Assembly: GCA_010672825.2 (NCBI GenBank)
Contig: JAAHFU020000002.1
Coordinates: 1 to 64,000 of the forward strand
DNA length: 64,000 nucleotides
Direction: 5' to 3'
Origin: Leptolyngbya sp. SIO1E4
GTDB taxonomy: Bacteria > Cyanobacteriota > Cyanobacteriia > Phormidesmidales > Phormidesmidaceae
Part shown: piece by piece, positions 17,325 to 27,900 of the stretch
Layout of the letters: every line of letters begins with the position of its first letter
Position numbering within the stretch: position 1 is the first letter of the stretch
The notes under the pieces: model-generated
Told to the model about the DNA's origin: nothing
The model's input: only the letters and a program-made list of their open reading frames with translations
Databases searched by the model: none
Program-made: the position numbers and the translations under genes

Positions 17325-18062
17325 ATGACAGCGTCTTCCTCTCCGTCGCTGCGGCAACAGCAGCATCCGATGATTCGTCAGTTGGCGGACATCATTGAAA
17401 CCGTCTGGCAACGTCACCTGACATTGTCGCCCTACCAGTTGCCGGAGGATTTGGGCTATATCGAAGGTCGCCTAGAAGGCGAAAAATTGGTCATTGAGAA
17501 TGCCTGTTACCAGACGCCTCAATTCCGCAAGCTGCATTTAGAACTGGCGCGGGTAGGGCAGACGTTGGATATTTTGCACTGTGTGATGTTTCCCCGGCCT
17601 GATTATGGACTGCCCATGTTTGGCTGTGATCTTGTCGGAGGGCGAGGGCAGGTGAGCGCTGCCATCGTAGACCTCTCGCCGGTAAGCCCCGATCGCGCCC
17701 TACCGGAAACCTATCTAAAAGCGCTGGCTGCATTACCGGCTGTAGCCTTCAGCCAACCCCGGGACATTCCCACCTGGGGAGACATTTTTTCAGATGTCTG
17801 CCTGTTTATCCGCCCCACCTCTGCAGAAGAAGAGCAGCAGTTTCTGAGACAGGTAGAAGCCTATCTGACAATTCACTGCCAGCAGGCGGTTGCCCTGCAG
17901 CCCACCCCAGAGCGCCGGGCTGAAATTTTGACCGGGCAGAACCGCTACTGTACTCAACAGCAGCAAAATGACAAAACCCGTCGGGTGCTCGAAAAGGCTT
18001 TTGGGAAAGCTTGGGCAGAGCGGTACATGACCACTGTTCTATTTGATCAGGCTTCTGGGTAG
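17325..18062 (+). CDS. pcyA: phycocyanobilin:ferredoxin oxidoreductase
   Basis: Ferredoxin-dependent bilin reductase that converts biliverdin IX-alpha to phycocyanobilin, the chromophore of phycocyanin, allophycocyanin and phytochromes. At 245 residues it has the standard length. The catalytic residues known from Synechocystis PcyA (Glu76, His88, Asp105) are present at Glu73 ([10 protein letters not shown]), His85 ([10 protein letters not shown]) and Asp102 ([10 protein letters not shown]). It acts in the cytoplasm after heme oxygenase, which is not encoded nearby. A perfect hairpin at 18189-18213 may end its transcript. Confidence 0.97.
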   Translation: MTASSSPSLRQQQHPMIRQLADIIETVWQRHLTLSPYQLPEDLGYIEGRLEGEKLVIENACYQTPQFRKLHLELARVGQTLDILHCVMFPRPDYGLPMFGCDLVGGRGQVSAAIVDLSPVSPDRALPETYLKALAALPAVAFSQPRDIPTWGDIFSDVCLFIRPTSAEEEQQFLRQVEAYLTIHCQQAVALQPTPERRAEILTGQNRYCTQQQQNDKTRRVLEKAFGKAWAERYMTTVLFDQASG

Positions 18063-18188
18063 GGGCAACCCCTGAGGGATGACTGCTATCCTGTAGCCAA
18101 TAAAACGTTAGCGTTAACCCCAGCTAGCAGTCTCTCCGAATCCCTGATCCCATGGATTCCCTAGCCCCACTTTTCTGAAATCATGGGC

Positions 18189-18213
18189 GCGCTCAAACAA
18201 AGTGTTTGAGCGC
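18189..18213 (+). terminator. hairpin between pcyA and gmk
   Basis: GCGCTCAAACA (18189-18199) pairs perfectly with TGTTTGAGCGC (18203-18213) around a three-base loop. The sequence after it is only partly T-rich (GGGTTTATGTTT), so termination is likely but not certain. Confidence 0.55.
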
Positions 18214-18279
18214 AGGGTTTATGTTTCGAGATTGAATCCATTTCTCTGTCCGTTTGCTGGTGCTACTTACTGAATTCCT

Positions 18280-18921
18280 ATGACCCATACCCTCACTTCC
18301 GATGCTTCCGTGTCTTTCTGTCCATCGTTGGAGCAAACGGCTGCGGCGAACAGCTTCCAGGAGAACACGCCTGTACCTGGCAGATTAGTGGTGTTCACAG
18401 GGCCGAGTGGGGTCGGCAAAGGAACCCTCCTGCGTCAATTACGGCAACGGCATCCCGAATTGTATCTTTCTACATCGGCGACGACTCGGTCTCCCCGCCC
18501 GGGTGAAATAGACGGCAAACATTATTATTTTGTCAGCCCAGAAACCTTCCAGCAGATGATTGAAAAGGGTGAACTGTTGGAATGGGCTAAATTTGCAGGT
18601 AACTGCTACGGCACTCCACGTCAGTCAGTGGAGATTCAAATTGAGCGGGGCAACCAAGTAATTCTCGAAATTGAGCTGGAAGGGGCGCGTCAGGTGGCCC
18701 AATCTTTCCCCGATGCCCTTAAGATTTTTGTTCTACCCCCGTCCTATGAAGAGCTAGAACGACGTATCCGGAGTCGTGGGCAAGATGATGAAGCGGCGAT
18801 CGCCCGCCGTCTGAAAAGGGCCAAAATTGAACTGGAGGCGGCTAGTGAGTTTGACGTCCAGGTCGTGAACGACAATCTTGATGAGGCTCTAGCCACCTTG
18901 GAAGCCGCCCTATTTGACTGA
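18280..18921 (+). CDS. gmk: guanylate kinase
   Basis: Phosphorylates GMP to GDP with ATP, in the cytoplasm, for nucleotide supply. The P-loop GPSGVGKGT (about residues 41-49), the GMP-binding [18 protein letters not shown] and [13 protein letters not shown], and the lid [16 protein letters not shown] are all present. The first 33 residues before GRLVVFTGP form an extra tail not present in E. coli Gmk; a start further inside cannot be excluded, but no internal ATG precedes the P-loop strand. It is convergent with txlA, 8 bp apart. Confidence 0.96.
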   Translation: MTHTLTSDASVSFCPSLEQTAAANSFQENTPVPGRLVVFTGPSGVGKGTLLRQLRQRHPELYLSTSATTRSPRPGEIDGKHYYFVSPETFQQMIEKGELLEWAKFAGNCYGTPRQSVEIQIERGNQVILEIELEGARQVAQSFPDALKIFVLPPSYEELERRIRSRGQDDEAAIARRLKRAKIELEAASEFDVQVVNDNLDEALATLEAALFD

Positions 18922-18929
18922 AACGGCTG

Positions 18930-19541
18930 CTAATTTGCAGCTTGGGCACCATGGCTGCGGGGATCATCGCTACGACTGTTGACCTCAGCATTGGGAGTGC
19001 GCGCGTCGTCTAGATCAGATGTCCGACCTACTGTCTGCGGATAAGGCAGTTCAGTGTCTGCTAGTAGTGCCTCTAGATTACTAGCAATGACGGCTTTGGG
19101 CTGTTCCCCGATCGCCATGGCTGTGGTTTCACCAGTTTTGTCGAGATATACAAAATGGGGAATGCCATCTACGCGGTAGTGCAGCATCTCTGGCAGCCAC
19201 TTAGTGTTGTCTACGTTCAACATCACAAAGTTGACCTGGTCACTATAAGTGGCCCGCAGGTCAGTCATATCCCCTGCCATGGCTTGGCAGGACGTGCACC
19301 AGTTCGCATAAAACTCCATTAGCGAGGGTTTGCCGTTAACCAATGCTGTTTCTAAGGGCGTGGCCTCAGCAGCTAGGCTTTCTAAAGAGGCCGATGGCGT
19401 TTGGGTCTGAATGCCCAGCACCACTAACACTGACAACACCACGGCAACACTCACCACAATGAGATTACGAACCTTTACGGCTATCCCTGAAGGGGCCGGT
19501 GTTGCCGTCTTTAAGGAAGCAGGATCAGAAGAATGCGTCAT
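18930..19541 (-). CDS. txlA: membrane-anchored thioredoxin-like protein TxlA/HCF164
   Basis: Thiol:disulfide oxidoreductase of 203 residues anchored by one N-terminal membrane segment (about residues 27-45), with the thioredoxin domain facing the thylakoid lumen or periplasm. The active site reads YANWCTSCQAM, and the cis-proline loop is GIPHFVY. In chloroplasts the homologue HCF164 passes reducing power from CcdA to apocytochromes for cytochrome b6f assembly; cyanobacterial TxlA is thought to do the same. GAAGG precedes the ATG. The tail past residue 175 (DLDDARTPNAE) is polar and not conserved. Confidence 0.92.
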   Translation of the reverse strand: MTHSSDPASLKTATPAPSGIAVKVRNLIVVSVAVVLSVLVVLGIQTQTPSASLESLAAEATPLETALVNGKPSLMEFYANWCTSCQAMAGDMTDLRATYSDQVNFVMLNVDNTKWLPEMLHYRVDGIPHFVYLDKTGETTAMAIGEQPKAVIASNLEALLADTELPYPQTVGRTSDLDDARTPNAEVNSRSDDPRSHGAQAAN

Positions 19542-19689
19542 CGTGGAAACCTTCGCTATGCTCTCGTGAAATGTATCTTGGCCACATCCAGATCCCTAGC
19601 TTTTCCCTAAGGAAACCCTCTAGTTTCTAAATCGGATGTGGTTTAGATGTCTATCTTTTAAGATAACGGACGCCTCTGGAGTCTTTTCT

Positions 19690-20094
19690 ATGAAAAAGCG
19701 AGTAACGCTGACTTTTCCCAAGCGATCAATTCATCAACCCATTACCTATCAGTTGGCAAAAGACTTTAATGTGGCTGCTAATATCATTCGCGCTCAGGTC
19801 GCCCCGAATCAGATTGGCAAACTGGTCGTCGAACTCTCAGGTGATATTGATCAACTAGATGAGGCGATCGCCTGGCTACAAGAGCAGGAGATTGGGGTTT
19901 CCCAAGCCAGTCGCGAGATCTTGATTGACGAAGACAGCTGTGTCCACTGCGGGCTGTGTACAGGGGTGTGTCCATCAGAGGCCCTAACCCTGGCACCGGA
20001 CACCTTTAAGCTGACCTTTGCGCGATCGCGCTGCATCGTGTGCGAACAATGTATTCCGACCTGCCCCGTGCAGGCAATCTCGACGAATCTCTGA
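19690..20094 (+). CDS. NIL domain-containing 4Fe-4S ferredoxin
   Basis: Protein of 134 residues with an N-terminal NIL domain (about 1-75, a small ACT-like ligand-binding domain) and a C-terminal bis-[4Fe-4S] ferredoxin domain. The two cluster motifs are CVHCGLCTGVCP and CIVCEQCIPTCP, each with four ligands. In methionine transporters the NIL domain binds methionine; the role of this fusion in cyanobacteria is not settled, though a link to sulfur amino acid metabolism is often proposed. GGAG stands 8 bases before the chosen ATG; the longer frame from 19636 has no binding site. A hairpin follows at 20103-20122. Confidence 0.93.
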   Translation: MKKRVTLTFPKRSIHQPITYQLAKDFNVAANIIRAQVAPNQIGKLVVELSGDIDQLDEAIAWLQEQEIGVSQASREILIDEDSCVHCGLCTGVCPSEALTLAPDTFKLTFARSRCIVCEQCIPTCPVQAISTNL

Positions 20095-20102
20095 AATGCA
20101 TT

Positions 20103-20122
20103 CAGGGTAAACTCATACCCTG
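20103..20122 (+). terminator. hairpin after the NIL ferredoxin gene
   Basis: CAGGGTA and TACCCTG pair perfectly around a six-base loop, 8 bp past the stop codon, with only a weak T content after it. It probably marks the transcript end. Confidence 0.5.
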
Positions 20123-20153
20123 TTAGCGTTGAGGCATCCCCTCAAGGGCACCC

Positions 20154-20591
20154 ATGATGAAGAGCCACTGGCTATCTTGGATCTTATTGTTGCTGGCCTA
20201 TGCAACCTTTGGTCGATTACTCCATAGTAACGAGGTCAGCAATCTGGTTTGGGGCTCAACGCTAGCGTTTGTGGTTGTGAAAGCAAGTGTCTTAACCCTT
20301 GCGTGGACGCCCATTCGCAAGTTTGTGTTGCTAGGGTTTCAGTCTGATGTCGGCTATTCCATCATGGTGCTAGTTCTGGCATCCTTAGCAGTCTTGGCTG
20401 TAGTGCAGTTTCGGGCCTTTGCCTACGTGATCGTGCTGGTGGCCGCCTCAATTTTGGTGCGTGTAGATTGTCTCGTCGATGGTATGGGCGATCGAATTTC
20501 TTTCCTAATACTGATCTTGTTGCCGCTAATGGGTTTAGGCGTAAGTTGGTTGCCGCAGTTGCTTTATCGTGGGTCGGAGTTGGGGGGATAG
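20154..20591 (+). CDS. small integral membrane protein, unknown function
   Basis: Very hydrophobic protein of 145 residues with four likely membrane spans: SWILLLLAYATF, STLAFVVVKASVLTLAW, MVLVLASLAVLAV with VIVLVAASILV, and LILILLPLMGLGV. A charged stretch VRVDCLVDGMGDR lies before the last span. I do not recognise a named family, and no catalytic pattern is visible. It starts 59 bp after the ferredoxin gene on the same strand but beyond a hairpin. The coding signal is good: long hydrophobic frame, normal codon use. Confidence 0.75.
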   Translation: MMKSHWLSWILLLLAYATFGRLLHSNEVSNLVWGSTLAFVVVKASVLTLAWTPIRKFVLLGFQSDVGYSIMVLVLASLAVLAVVQFRAFAYVIVLVAASILVRVDCLVDGMGDRISFLILILLPLMGLGVSWLPQLLYRGSELGG

Positions 20592-20702
20592 GGGAATAGG
20601 GGTTTGGGGGAATAGGGGAATGTGTTCTTACTCACTCTCTTACTGCCTCACCCCCTTACTCTCCTACTTCCTTTACTGCCTTACTTGCTTACTCCCTCCC
20701 CC
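20581..20702. repeat. low-complexity degenerate short repeats
   Basis: GGGGAATAGGGG units (20583-20620) are followed by a pyrimidine-rich stretch of CTTACT-like words up to 20702. Such degenerate short repeats are common between cyanobacterial genes. It separates the convergent membrane-protein and yraN genes. Confidence 0.8.
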
Positions 20703-21137
20703 TCAGCTCAACTGAAAGGCGTTTGCAATATAGTCGATTAAAGCCAGGGACGGTGACGTATCAGAATTTGCCTCAATACTTAAAACTGGCTGATCACGAG
20801 AGACGCTGTGCGCTACCAGGGCGACATCAAACCGGCAAGGCAGCTCTCTATACTGGGGATGCTGGCTGAGGAAGCGCTCGGCACTGCGCCATAATTTTCG
20901 CTGCTTTTGAGGGGTGATGGCGAGGCGACCGTCATGGTCAAGGCTGCCTCGCCGCCGGGTTTTGACTTCTACAAAGGCCAGGCACGACTGAGGGGGGCCA
21001 TGATGGGCGACGATATCCAGCTCGCCCCAGCGACAATGCCACTGTTGGGCAATGATCTTCCACCCTTTTTGCTGAAGCCAGTTGACGACAAGGGCTTCGC
21101 CGCTATCGCCCAATTGCTTTTTCGAGGATTGGGGCAT
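20703..21137 (-). CDS. YraN family nuclease-like protein (UPF0102)
   Basis: Protein of 144 residues with the restriction endonuclease-like fold of the UPF0102 family. The conserved features are LGDSGEALVVNWLQQKG at the N-terminus, the catalytic-type ELDIVAHHG with Glu and Asp, and FVEVKTRR with the E-x-K motif. These match the PD-(D/E)XK nuclease core, but no defined biological role is established. A longer frame would need a TTG at 21200; the ATG at 21137 matches the family start. The dnaG stop lies about 90 bp upstream on the same strand. Confidence 0.9.
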   Translation of the reverse strand: MPQSSKKQLGDSGEALVVNWLQQKGWKIIAQQWHCRWGELDIVAHHGPPQSCLAFVEVKTRRRGSLDHDGRLAITPQKQRKLWRSAERFLSQHPQYRELPCRFDVALVAHSVSRDQPVLSIEANSDTSPSLALIDYIANAFQLS

Positions 21138-21226
21138 AAAACGGGCGAGTCTCCTGGCAGGAATGAAGGGCTGGGTGTGGGAGAACAGGGGGGAGGCCAA
21201 AATCTACCGACTGTATCTGTTGGTCG

Positions 21227-23167
21227 TTAGCTCTGGGTCTGATAGCTTTGCCCTACCCAAGGTAGCTTAGCCAGATCTTCAAAGGTCGTCTGCCGTTCTC
21301 GATCTAATTCTGCGATGCGGCGCTTTTCGGCATAAACCTGGTTTTGGTAATAGCGCTGCTGCTCGGAGGGGTGGGTGCAATCGCCCTCGCTCCAGAGTTG
21401 CAGAAAATGGCGATAGCGCTTTTCGCAGAGGGCTTGTTCGATGCAGGCAGCGGCGGCCCGGACGACAAGGGGCGCCCGCAAGACGTCTCGATGGGTCTTT
21501 TCGTCGAGATAGAACAGGTGCTGGGTCTGGGCTAGGGTGAGGGATTCTACGGCTCGATCGCGCAGCCAGTCTACGAGGGTGGTCGGGTCGGCGGCAGAGT
21601 TGGCCTGGGTTTGGGCGCGGAGGGTTTGCCAAAGGGCCCGATGGTGGGAATAGCTGAACTGGAGATCGCGGTTTTCGAGCGTTTCCAAGACGGTGGTGCG
21701 ATGATCAGCGCTGTGAATGAAAATGCGCAGAAGGGCAGCTTCGGCCTCTTCCAGGGTGCTGGTTTGGGTGAAGGAGAGGGTCGGGCGCGTGGGCTGGCCT
21801 TTGGGCGATCGCCGGGCCCGGCGCACTTGCACCATCAGATTTTCAGCCATCAGGGGCATAAGGCGAGCATCCCCATGGCTGAAGAGTTCCGCACACTGTC
21901 GTACATAGTGGGTGCGGGTGTCAGCATTGGCAATTTCACTCAGCAGGGCAACAATTTCTTGGGATGTCTGCTGAAACTGATCGGCCTGCTGCAGGTCTCG
22001 GTCTTTGACAATTTGTTGAATTTGCCAATCGAGCCACAAGGGGGCTACTGCCAGCAGCGACTGGTAGTCAGCCACCGCGTGGTTGCGAAGATACTCGTCT
22101 GGGTCTTTACCGGCGGGCGTATTCAAAATCCGCAGCTGCACGTCTCCCCGATAGGCCATCACTGCGACCTCGCCAATGGCCCGTTGGGCAGCCTTTACCC
22201 CGGCAGCATCGGCGTCAAAGTTAAGTACCACCTGCTTGGATTCGGTGTAGCGTAGCAGTTGACGAACCTGGTTGGCATTTAGCGCAGTTCCCAACGCTGC
22301 AACGGCGTTGGAGAGCCCTGCGCTATGGAGGGCCATCACGTCGAAGTAGCCTTCGACCACAAGGGCGCGATCATCTTTGGCGATCGCGCTGCGAGCTTTG
22401 TCCAGACCAAAGAGGGTTTGACCTTTGTCGAAAAGTTCAGTGTCGGGGGAGTTCAGATATTTAGGCTTATCTTCGTCAGTTAGGGCCCGCCCGCCAAAGC
22501 CGATCACCCGCCCCCGGATGTCATGGATTGGGATCATTAATCGGTTGCGAAAGCGATCGTAGTAACCGCTGCCAGAGGTGCGGGGGACAATTAACCCGGC
22601 TTGCTCAACCAGGGCAACGGGATAGCGTTTTTGATCCACTAGATAGCCGTAGAGGGTCTGCCATCCTCCCGGTGCATAGCCTAGCTGAAACTGCTGGATG
22701 GTTTCGTCGGTTAGCTGCCGCTGTGTTTGCAAATAGGTCAGGGCCTCAGCCCCATCTGGACGCCGCAAGGCATGCTCAAAAAAGCTGGTGGTGACGGCTA
22801 AGATTTCGAAGAGCTGTTCTCGGAGGGTTAACTGTCGCTGTAGTTCCTGGCGTTTTTCAGGCTCTAGGGTTTTGACAGGTACCTGGTAACGCTTGGCTAA
22901 ATCGAGCACCACGTCGGAGAACGATCGCTGCTCCAACTCCATGACAAATTTAAAGGCGTTGCCCCCAGCCCCACAGGAAAAGCAATAGTAAAACTGCTTG
23001 CTGGGGCTGACGCTAAAGCTGGGGGATTTATCGTCATGGAACGGACACAGGCCGACATAATCTTTCCCTTGCTTTTTGAGCACGACCCGCTCAGAGACAA
23101 TGTCCACGATGTCGGCGCGATCTCGAACGGCAGCAATAGTATCGGGGTGGAGGCGGGGGGTACTCAT
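21227..23167 (-). CDS. dnaG: DNA primase
   Basis: Makes RNA primers for lagging-strand synthesis with the replicative helicase. The N-terminal CHC2 zinc finger is intact (Cys41, His44, Cys62, Cys65), followed by the catalytic core with ALVVEGYFDVMAL of the Toprim fold and the metal-binding NFDADAAG. The C-terminal part (about 460-640) is the helicase-binding region, with TLEEAEAALLRIFIHS at its start. At 646 residues it has a typical length. It lies upstream of yraN on the same strand. It is divergent from the DUF554 gene. Confidence 0.97.
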   Translation of the reverse strand: MSTPRLHPDTIAAVRDRADIVDIVSERVVLKKQGKDYVGLCPFHDDKSPSFSVSPSKQFYYCFSCGAGGNAFKFVMELEQRSFSDVVLDLAKRYQVPVKTLEPEKRQELQRQLTLREQLFEILAVTTSFFEHALRRPDGAEALTYLQTQRQLTDETIQQFQLGYAPGGWQTLYGYLVDQKRYPVALVEQAGLIVPRTSGSGYYDRFRNRLMIPIHDIRGRVIGFGGRALTDEDKPKYLNSPDTELFDKGQTLFGLDKARSAIAKDDRALVVEGYFDVMALHSAGLSNAVAALGTALNANQVRQLLRYTESKQVVLNFDADAAGVKAAQRAIGEVAVMAYRGDVQLRILNTPAGKDPDEYLRNHAVADYQSLLAVAPLWLDWQIQQIVKDRDLQQADQFQQTSQEIVALLSEIANADTRTHYVRQCAELFSHGDARLMPLMAENLMVQVRRARRSPKGQPTRPTLSFTQTSTLEEAEAALLRIFIHSADHRTTVLETLENRDLQFSYSHHRALWQTLRAQTQANSAADPTTLVDWLRDRAVESLTLAQTQHLFYLDEKTHRDVLRAPLVVRAAAACIEQALCEKRYRHFLQLWSEGDCTHPSEQQRYYQNQVYAEKRRIAELDRERQTTFEDLAKLPWVGQSYQTQS

Positions 23168-23474
23168 AAGGGCAAGGGGAGGAACCGCTAGGGGCAGCGC
23201 TAACTATCATAGCCAAACGCTAGTCGTAGAGATCGCCTGGAGAAACTTTTAGCAACGCAATGGCGCGAACGCTTCACTTAAGGGCGTAAAAACAGGTCGT
23301 TTTTGAGATAGTTCATTTGAATTATAGGTAACGCTGATTCTTTTCAGGTTCTCTTGAGCCATAGACCGCAACATTTTTGCTGTGCCTCTGCTTGCCTGAA
23401 AAGAGGGAGCCTGACACGATGAAGACGGCCTCCAACGCTTAGGGGGAAACCGCATTTAGGATGAAGGTGCATCT
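23168..23474. other. divergent intergenic region, 307 bp
   Basis: Promoters for dnaG (minus) and the DUF554 gene (plus) must lie here. A small AAAAAC/GTTTTT stem sits at 23288-23304. No gene or strong regulatory motif is seen. Confidence 0.4.
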
Positions 23475-24218
23475 ATGCTGAGCTTTTGGGCCCGTACAAG
23501 TGGTACCTGGATCAATGTCGCCACAGTTTTGATCGGGTCAGGGGTCGGGCTACTGTTGCGTCATCGCCTTCCCACTGCCATGCAGCAAATCATTACCCAG
23601 GCGGTGGGCTTGTTGACCCTTGTGATTGGGTTTGCCATGGCGCAGAGTTTATTTGAGGTAGAGGCTGGCCCCATTGATGGTGTGATTCTAGGGCTGTTAG
23701 CGATCGTGATGGGTGGCTTACTCGGGGAATGGTGGCAATTGGAGGCAAAGCTCATGGCCCTGGGAGATGCCCTCAAAGCCCGCGTCAAAGGTGGAGGTCG
23801 CTTCACAGAGGGGTTTGTCAGCGCTAGCCTGTTGTTTTGTGTGGGCCCCATGACCGTCATTGGCAGTTTAGAGAACGGGTTATCGGGGGACAATACGCTG
23901 CTCACCCTAAAAGCCACAATGGACGGGTTGGCCACGATCGCCCTGACCGGGACATATGGTGTCGGGGTTAGCTTTTCGGCGCTGACGGTGTGGGTAATAC
24001 AGGGGGGTCTCTCGCTGCTGGCGGGGAGTTTGGCGACGGTGATTCGTGACCCCGCGACCGATCCCCACATTCTGCTGTCAACGGGTATCGGCGGCATGAT
24101 GATTATTGGTTTGGGGTTTGGGCTACTGGATATGGCCAAAATTCGAGTGGCGTCGTTTTTACCCGCGCTGGTGGTAGGCCCGATTTTGGTGGTGATCGCT
24201 CGATTTTGGGTCAGCTAA
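23475..24218 (+). CDS. DUF554 family membrane protein
   Basis: Integral membrane protein of 247 residues in the YdfK/YqgA-like DUF554 family. It has about seven hydrophobic spans, with GTWINVATVLIGSGVGLLL at the N-terminus, then VGLLTLVIGFAMA, ILGLLAIVMGGLLGEW and the conserved LFCVGPMTVIGSLENGL motif in the middle. The function is unknown. The Gly-rich spans and the LLGEWWQLE loop are standard for the family. It is a single gene followed by the TerB-like gene 101 bp later. Confidence 0.9.
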   Translation: MLSFWARTSGTWINVATVLIGSGVGLLLRHRLPTAMQQIITQAVGLLTLVIGFAMAQSLFEVEAGPIDGVILGLLAIVMGGLLGEWWQLEAKLMALGDALKARVKGGGRFTEGFVSASLLFCVGPMTVIGSLENGLSGDNTLLTLKATMDGLATIALTGTYGVGVSFSALTVWVIQGGLSLLAGSLATVIRDPATDPHILLSTGIGGMMIIGLGFGLLDMAKIRVASFLPALVVGPILVVIARFWVS

Positions 24219-24319
24219 GGGCAAAAATGCTGTAAAGACTCCGCAAAGACCTAAGGGCCTGTGAGAAATCTGGGCCATTATGGTAAAGCATCCACAGCAG
24301 GAAGCATGAGGCGAGTCAG

Positions 24320-24769
24320 ATGGGGTTGTTTGACAGTGTATTTAATGCCGAAAAAGGCATCACCGAAACCGATTTAACGCCCGCAGAAGCGTTTGCAGCA
24401 GTGGCGCTAGTGGCGATCGCAGCGGATGGGTATCTCTCAGACCAAGAAGGACGCGACATGACGATGCTATTGTCGCGAATGCAGCTCTTCCGGAGCTTTT
24501 CCAATGATGTCATGCACCGGATGTTCGACAAGTTACTGGCAATGCTAAAGCGTCAAGGCCCAGGGGAGCTGATTGGCTTATCCAAAAGCTGTCTGCCCCA
24601 AGATTTGCGCGAAACAGCCTTTGCCGTGGCTACGGATTTGGTGCTCTCCGATGGTACGGTCACGTCTCAAGAGCAAGCCTTTTTGGATGATCTCTATCGC
24701 ATCCTGGAGATTCCAGGCGACACCGCTTTGCAAATCGTACAGGTGATGACCATCAAAAATCGAGGCTAG
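24320..24769 (+). CDS. TerB-like protein
   Basis: Helical cytoplasmic protein of 149 residues in the tellurite-resistance TerB superfamily. The acidic metal-binding helix pairs are seen as VAIAADGYLSDQEGRDM and VLSDGTVTSQEQAFLDDLYRIL, which carry the Asp/Glu pattern of the fold. No ter operon partner (TerC, TerD) is nearby, so tellurite resistance should not be assumed. In cyanobacteria single TerB proteins are widespread and uncharacterised. AGGCGAG lies shortly before the ATG. Confidence 0.88.
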   Translation: MGLFDSVFNAEKGITETDLTPAEAFAAVALVAIAADGYLSDQEGRDMTMLLSRMQLFRSFSNDVMHRMFDKLLAMLKRQGPGELIGLSKSCLPQDLRETAFAVATDLVLSDGTVTSQEQAFLDDLYRILEIPGDTALQIVQVMTIKNRG

Positions 24770-24937
24770 TCCCTGGTTAGCCGCTGACCGATTGTGTCTG
24801 TCGCTGACCAAATTGTGTTCTCGTTTGGGCGGCTGCTCATCTTTAGCCTGAAGACGGCTTAAGTTCTGACAACGCCTGGCTGCAACAACCCCTGAATCGT
24901 TCTGGAACCCGATACACGTGTTAAGGGGGGAACTGAC

Positions 24938-27900
24938 ATGCAGCAGCGAGATAAGGTGTGGGCTGGGCTGATGGCATTGGTAATGCTAAGCATGGGGGTG
25001 CCTGAGAAGGCGAGAGCTGTCTCGAACAGTCCAATACGGGGGGAGCCCTCTCTCTCACCCTTCTGGTTAATAATGCCTGGGTTGTCCGCATCAACAGGCG
25101 TTGAGCGGTCCCTTGTCGCCTCAACCAATGATCGCAGGGCTGAGGCAGATCAGTGGCTGCAGCAGGGTATCGAGCATTCCCGTCGCAGCCAGCTACAGGC
25201 GGCACAAACGTCTTTCGAAGCGGCCTTAGCCCGCTATCGAGAACTGGGCGATCGCCCCTCAGAAGTTACAGCACTCATCCACTTGGCAGATACCCATACT
25301 GCCTTAGGTCAATATCGTCAGGCCTTGGCGCTGCTAGAACAGGCGTTAGCGATCGCTCAGGAAATTCAAGATCCTAACTATGAAGCCAATGCCCTTAATG
25401 GCTTGAGCTGGGTTCATGTACTCCTCAACGACGCTCACCTCTCACGGACTTATGCCGAGCAGGCCCTCAGGCTGCATCAACAACTCCAAGATGTTGGCGG
25501 AGAGGCGCAAGCCCTGAATCATTTGGGGCTGGCTTATTATTCGCTAAACGATTACTCCAAGGCGACTGCCTACTACCAGCAAGCTCTCCCTCGGTTTCGA
25601 CAGGTCGAAGACCCTTCTGGGGAAGGCAACGTGCTGATGAATCAAGGGGTTGCCTACTTTGCCCTGAATGACTATTGGCAAGCAATCACCTACTACGAGC
25701 AAGCTTTATCTCGGGTGCGACAGGCTGGAGACCGTCAGGGCGAAGCCAATGTTTTCACGAATCTGGGCAATGTTTACAGCGCTTTGAACAACTATCAACA
25801 AGCCATCGCCTATTACGAGCAAGCACTGCCGCTGTTTCAGGACATGGGTAACCGTCAGGGCGAAGCCAATGTCCTGATGAATCTAGGGCTGGTTGCATGG
25901 TCGCTCAGCAACTACCGGGAGGCAATTGCCTACTACGAGCAAGCGCTGCCGCTGTTTCAGCAAATTGAAAACTCGGAAAGAGAAGCCAATACTTTCATGA
26001 GTTTGGGAAATGCGTACGGTGCCCTCAGCGATTATCAGGCCGCTATTGTGCACTATGAGCAGGCGTTGCCACTCTTTCAACAAATGGCAGACCTCTCTGG
26101 GCAGGCCAATACCCTGAACAATCTAGGCGTTGCCTACACGGCCTTGAGTGATTATCGCCTGGCGATCGCTTACTTAGAACAGGCCCAACCGCTCTTTCAA
26201 CAAGTCGAAGATCCCCAAGGCACGGCCAATGCGCTTGCAAATCTTGGCAATGCCTACAATCGCCTGAGTGATTACCCATCTGCGATCGCCGACTATGACC
26301 AGGCCCTCAGGCTATTTCGACAAATTGAAGACCGCCAAGGCGCAGCCAATGCTTTGAATAACCTGGGTCTGGTCTATCAATCTCTGGGGTCGCATCAAGA
26401 CGCGATCGTCTATTACGAAGATGCCCTCTCCCTGTTTCAGCAAATTGAAAATCGGGATGGGGAAGCGTTAGTGCTGGGAAACTTAGGCCTGCTCTACTGG
26501 TTGCTTGAGGATTACAGTCAGGCGCTGTCCTATCTTGAGCAGTCACTCGCACTCTATCAAGCCATTGAAAATCCCAATGGTGAGGCTAGAGTATTCGCTG
26601 CTTTAGGGATTGGCTATCTTGCCCGGGGGGAGTATGACCAGGCGGTTTCATACCTTGAGCAAAGCTTGCCACTATTTCAATCGGTAGGGGATGTTCTAGG
26701 CCATGCCCATACCCTGACTTATCTGGGCAAGACCTACACAGCGCTCAATGACTACGACCGAGCAAGTGCCTACTACGAGCAGGCGCTGCCGCTGTTTCAG
26801 CAAATTGAGAATCGAGCTGGAGAGGGGTTCTTACTCAGCAGTCTGGGGGAGCTGTTTGCCCGCCAAGACCAGACAGAACTGGCCATTACTTTTTATAAGT
26901 CCTCCGTCAACGTACGGGAATCCATTCGAGGCGATTTACAGAGGCTTTCACAAGACCTGCAGCAAACCTATACCGCATCCATTGCCACCGATTATCGTGC
27001 TTTAGCCGATTTGTTGCTGCAACAAGACCGCATCATGGAGGCTCAGCGGGTGCTTGACCTCCTGAAAGTGCAAGAACTCGACGAATATTTGCGGGGGGTA
27101 CAGCGCACAGGGGCCACGCAAGAAGGCATAGACTACCTGCGTCCAGAAGCAACCATTCTGGCTCAGTATGATGATCTGCAGCAATCTGCCGTAGCTGCAG
27201 GGCAAGAACTTGCCGATCTCAAAGCCATTGCTGAAGCAGAGCGGACTGCTGCCCAAACCCAGCGCATTGCTGCCCTGACCGCTCTACTCGATGACATTAA
27301 CCGCGACTTCCGCAATTTTGCCCGTAGCCCTGAAGTGCAGGCTCTGGTAGATCAGCTCAGCTACGATGCCCAAGAAGCCAGCCTCAGTCTCAACCAACTT
27401 GATCGCCTGCGCGATGAACTGAAACAACTCAATGCCGTCATCTTCTATCCCTTAATCCTGGAAGACCGCATTGAGTTAGTGATTACCACCCCTGACTCAC
27501 CCCCGCTGCGGCGTACTGTCCCCGTGCCCCGTGCCGAGTTGAACCGCACCATCCTGGCCTTTCGTGATGCCCTGACAACGGCTGACCCGGCTATTGAAGA
27601 CCCCGCCCAACAGCTTTATGACTGGCTGATCCGTCCCCTAGAAGCCGACCTTGCTGAAGCGGGTGTAGAGACTATCATCTACTCCCCGGATGGGCAGCTG
27701 CGCTACATTCCCCTGGCGGCGCTGCACGATGGTGAAGACTGGCTGATTCAGCGCTACCAGGTTAATAACATTACCGCAGCCTCACTCACTGACTTGACTG
27801 AAACCGATGTTGCTAACCCGCGTATCTTGGCCGGGGCATATGCGGATGAAACCCTGGTGCATACCGCTGAAGTGAACGGCAAAACCTACACTTTCCAAGG

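Noticed and set aside
21611-22255. 214-codon plus-strand frame inside dnaG
   Set aside because: Antisense to the well supported primase core; no recognisable domain.
24320-24769. Tellurite resistance operon
   Set aside because: Only a single TerB-like gene is present, with no TerC, TerD or TerZ neighbours.
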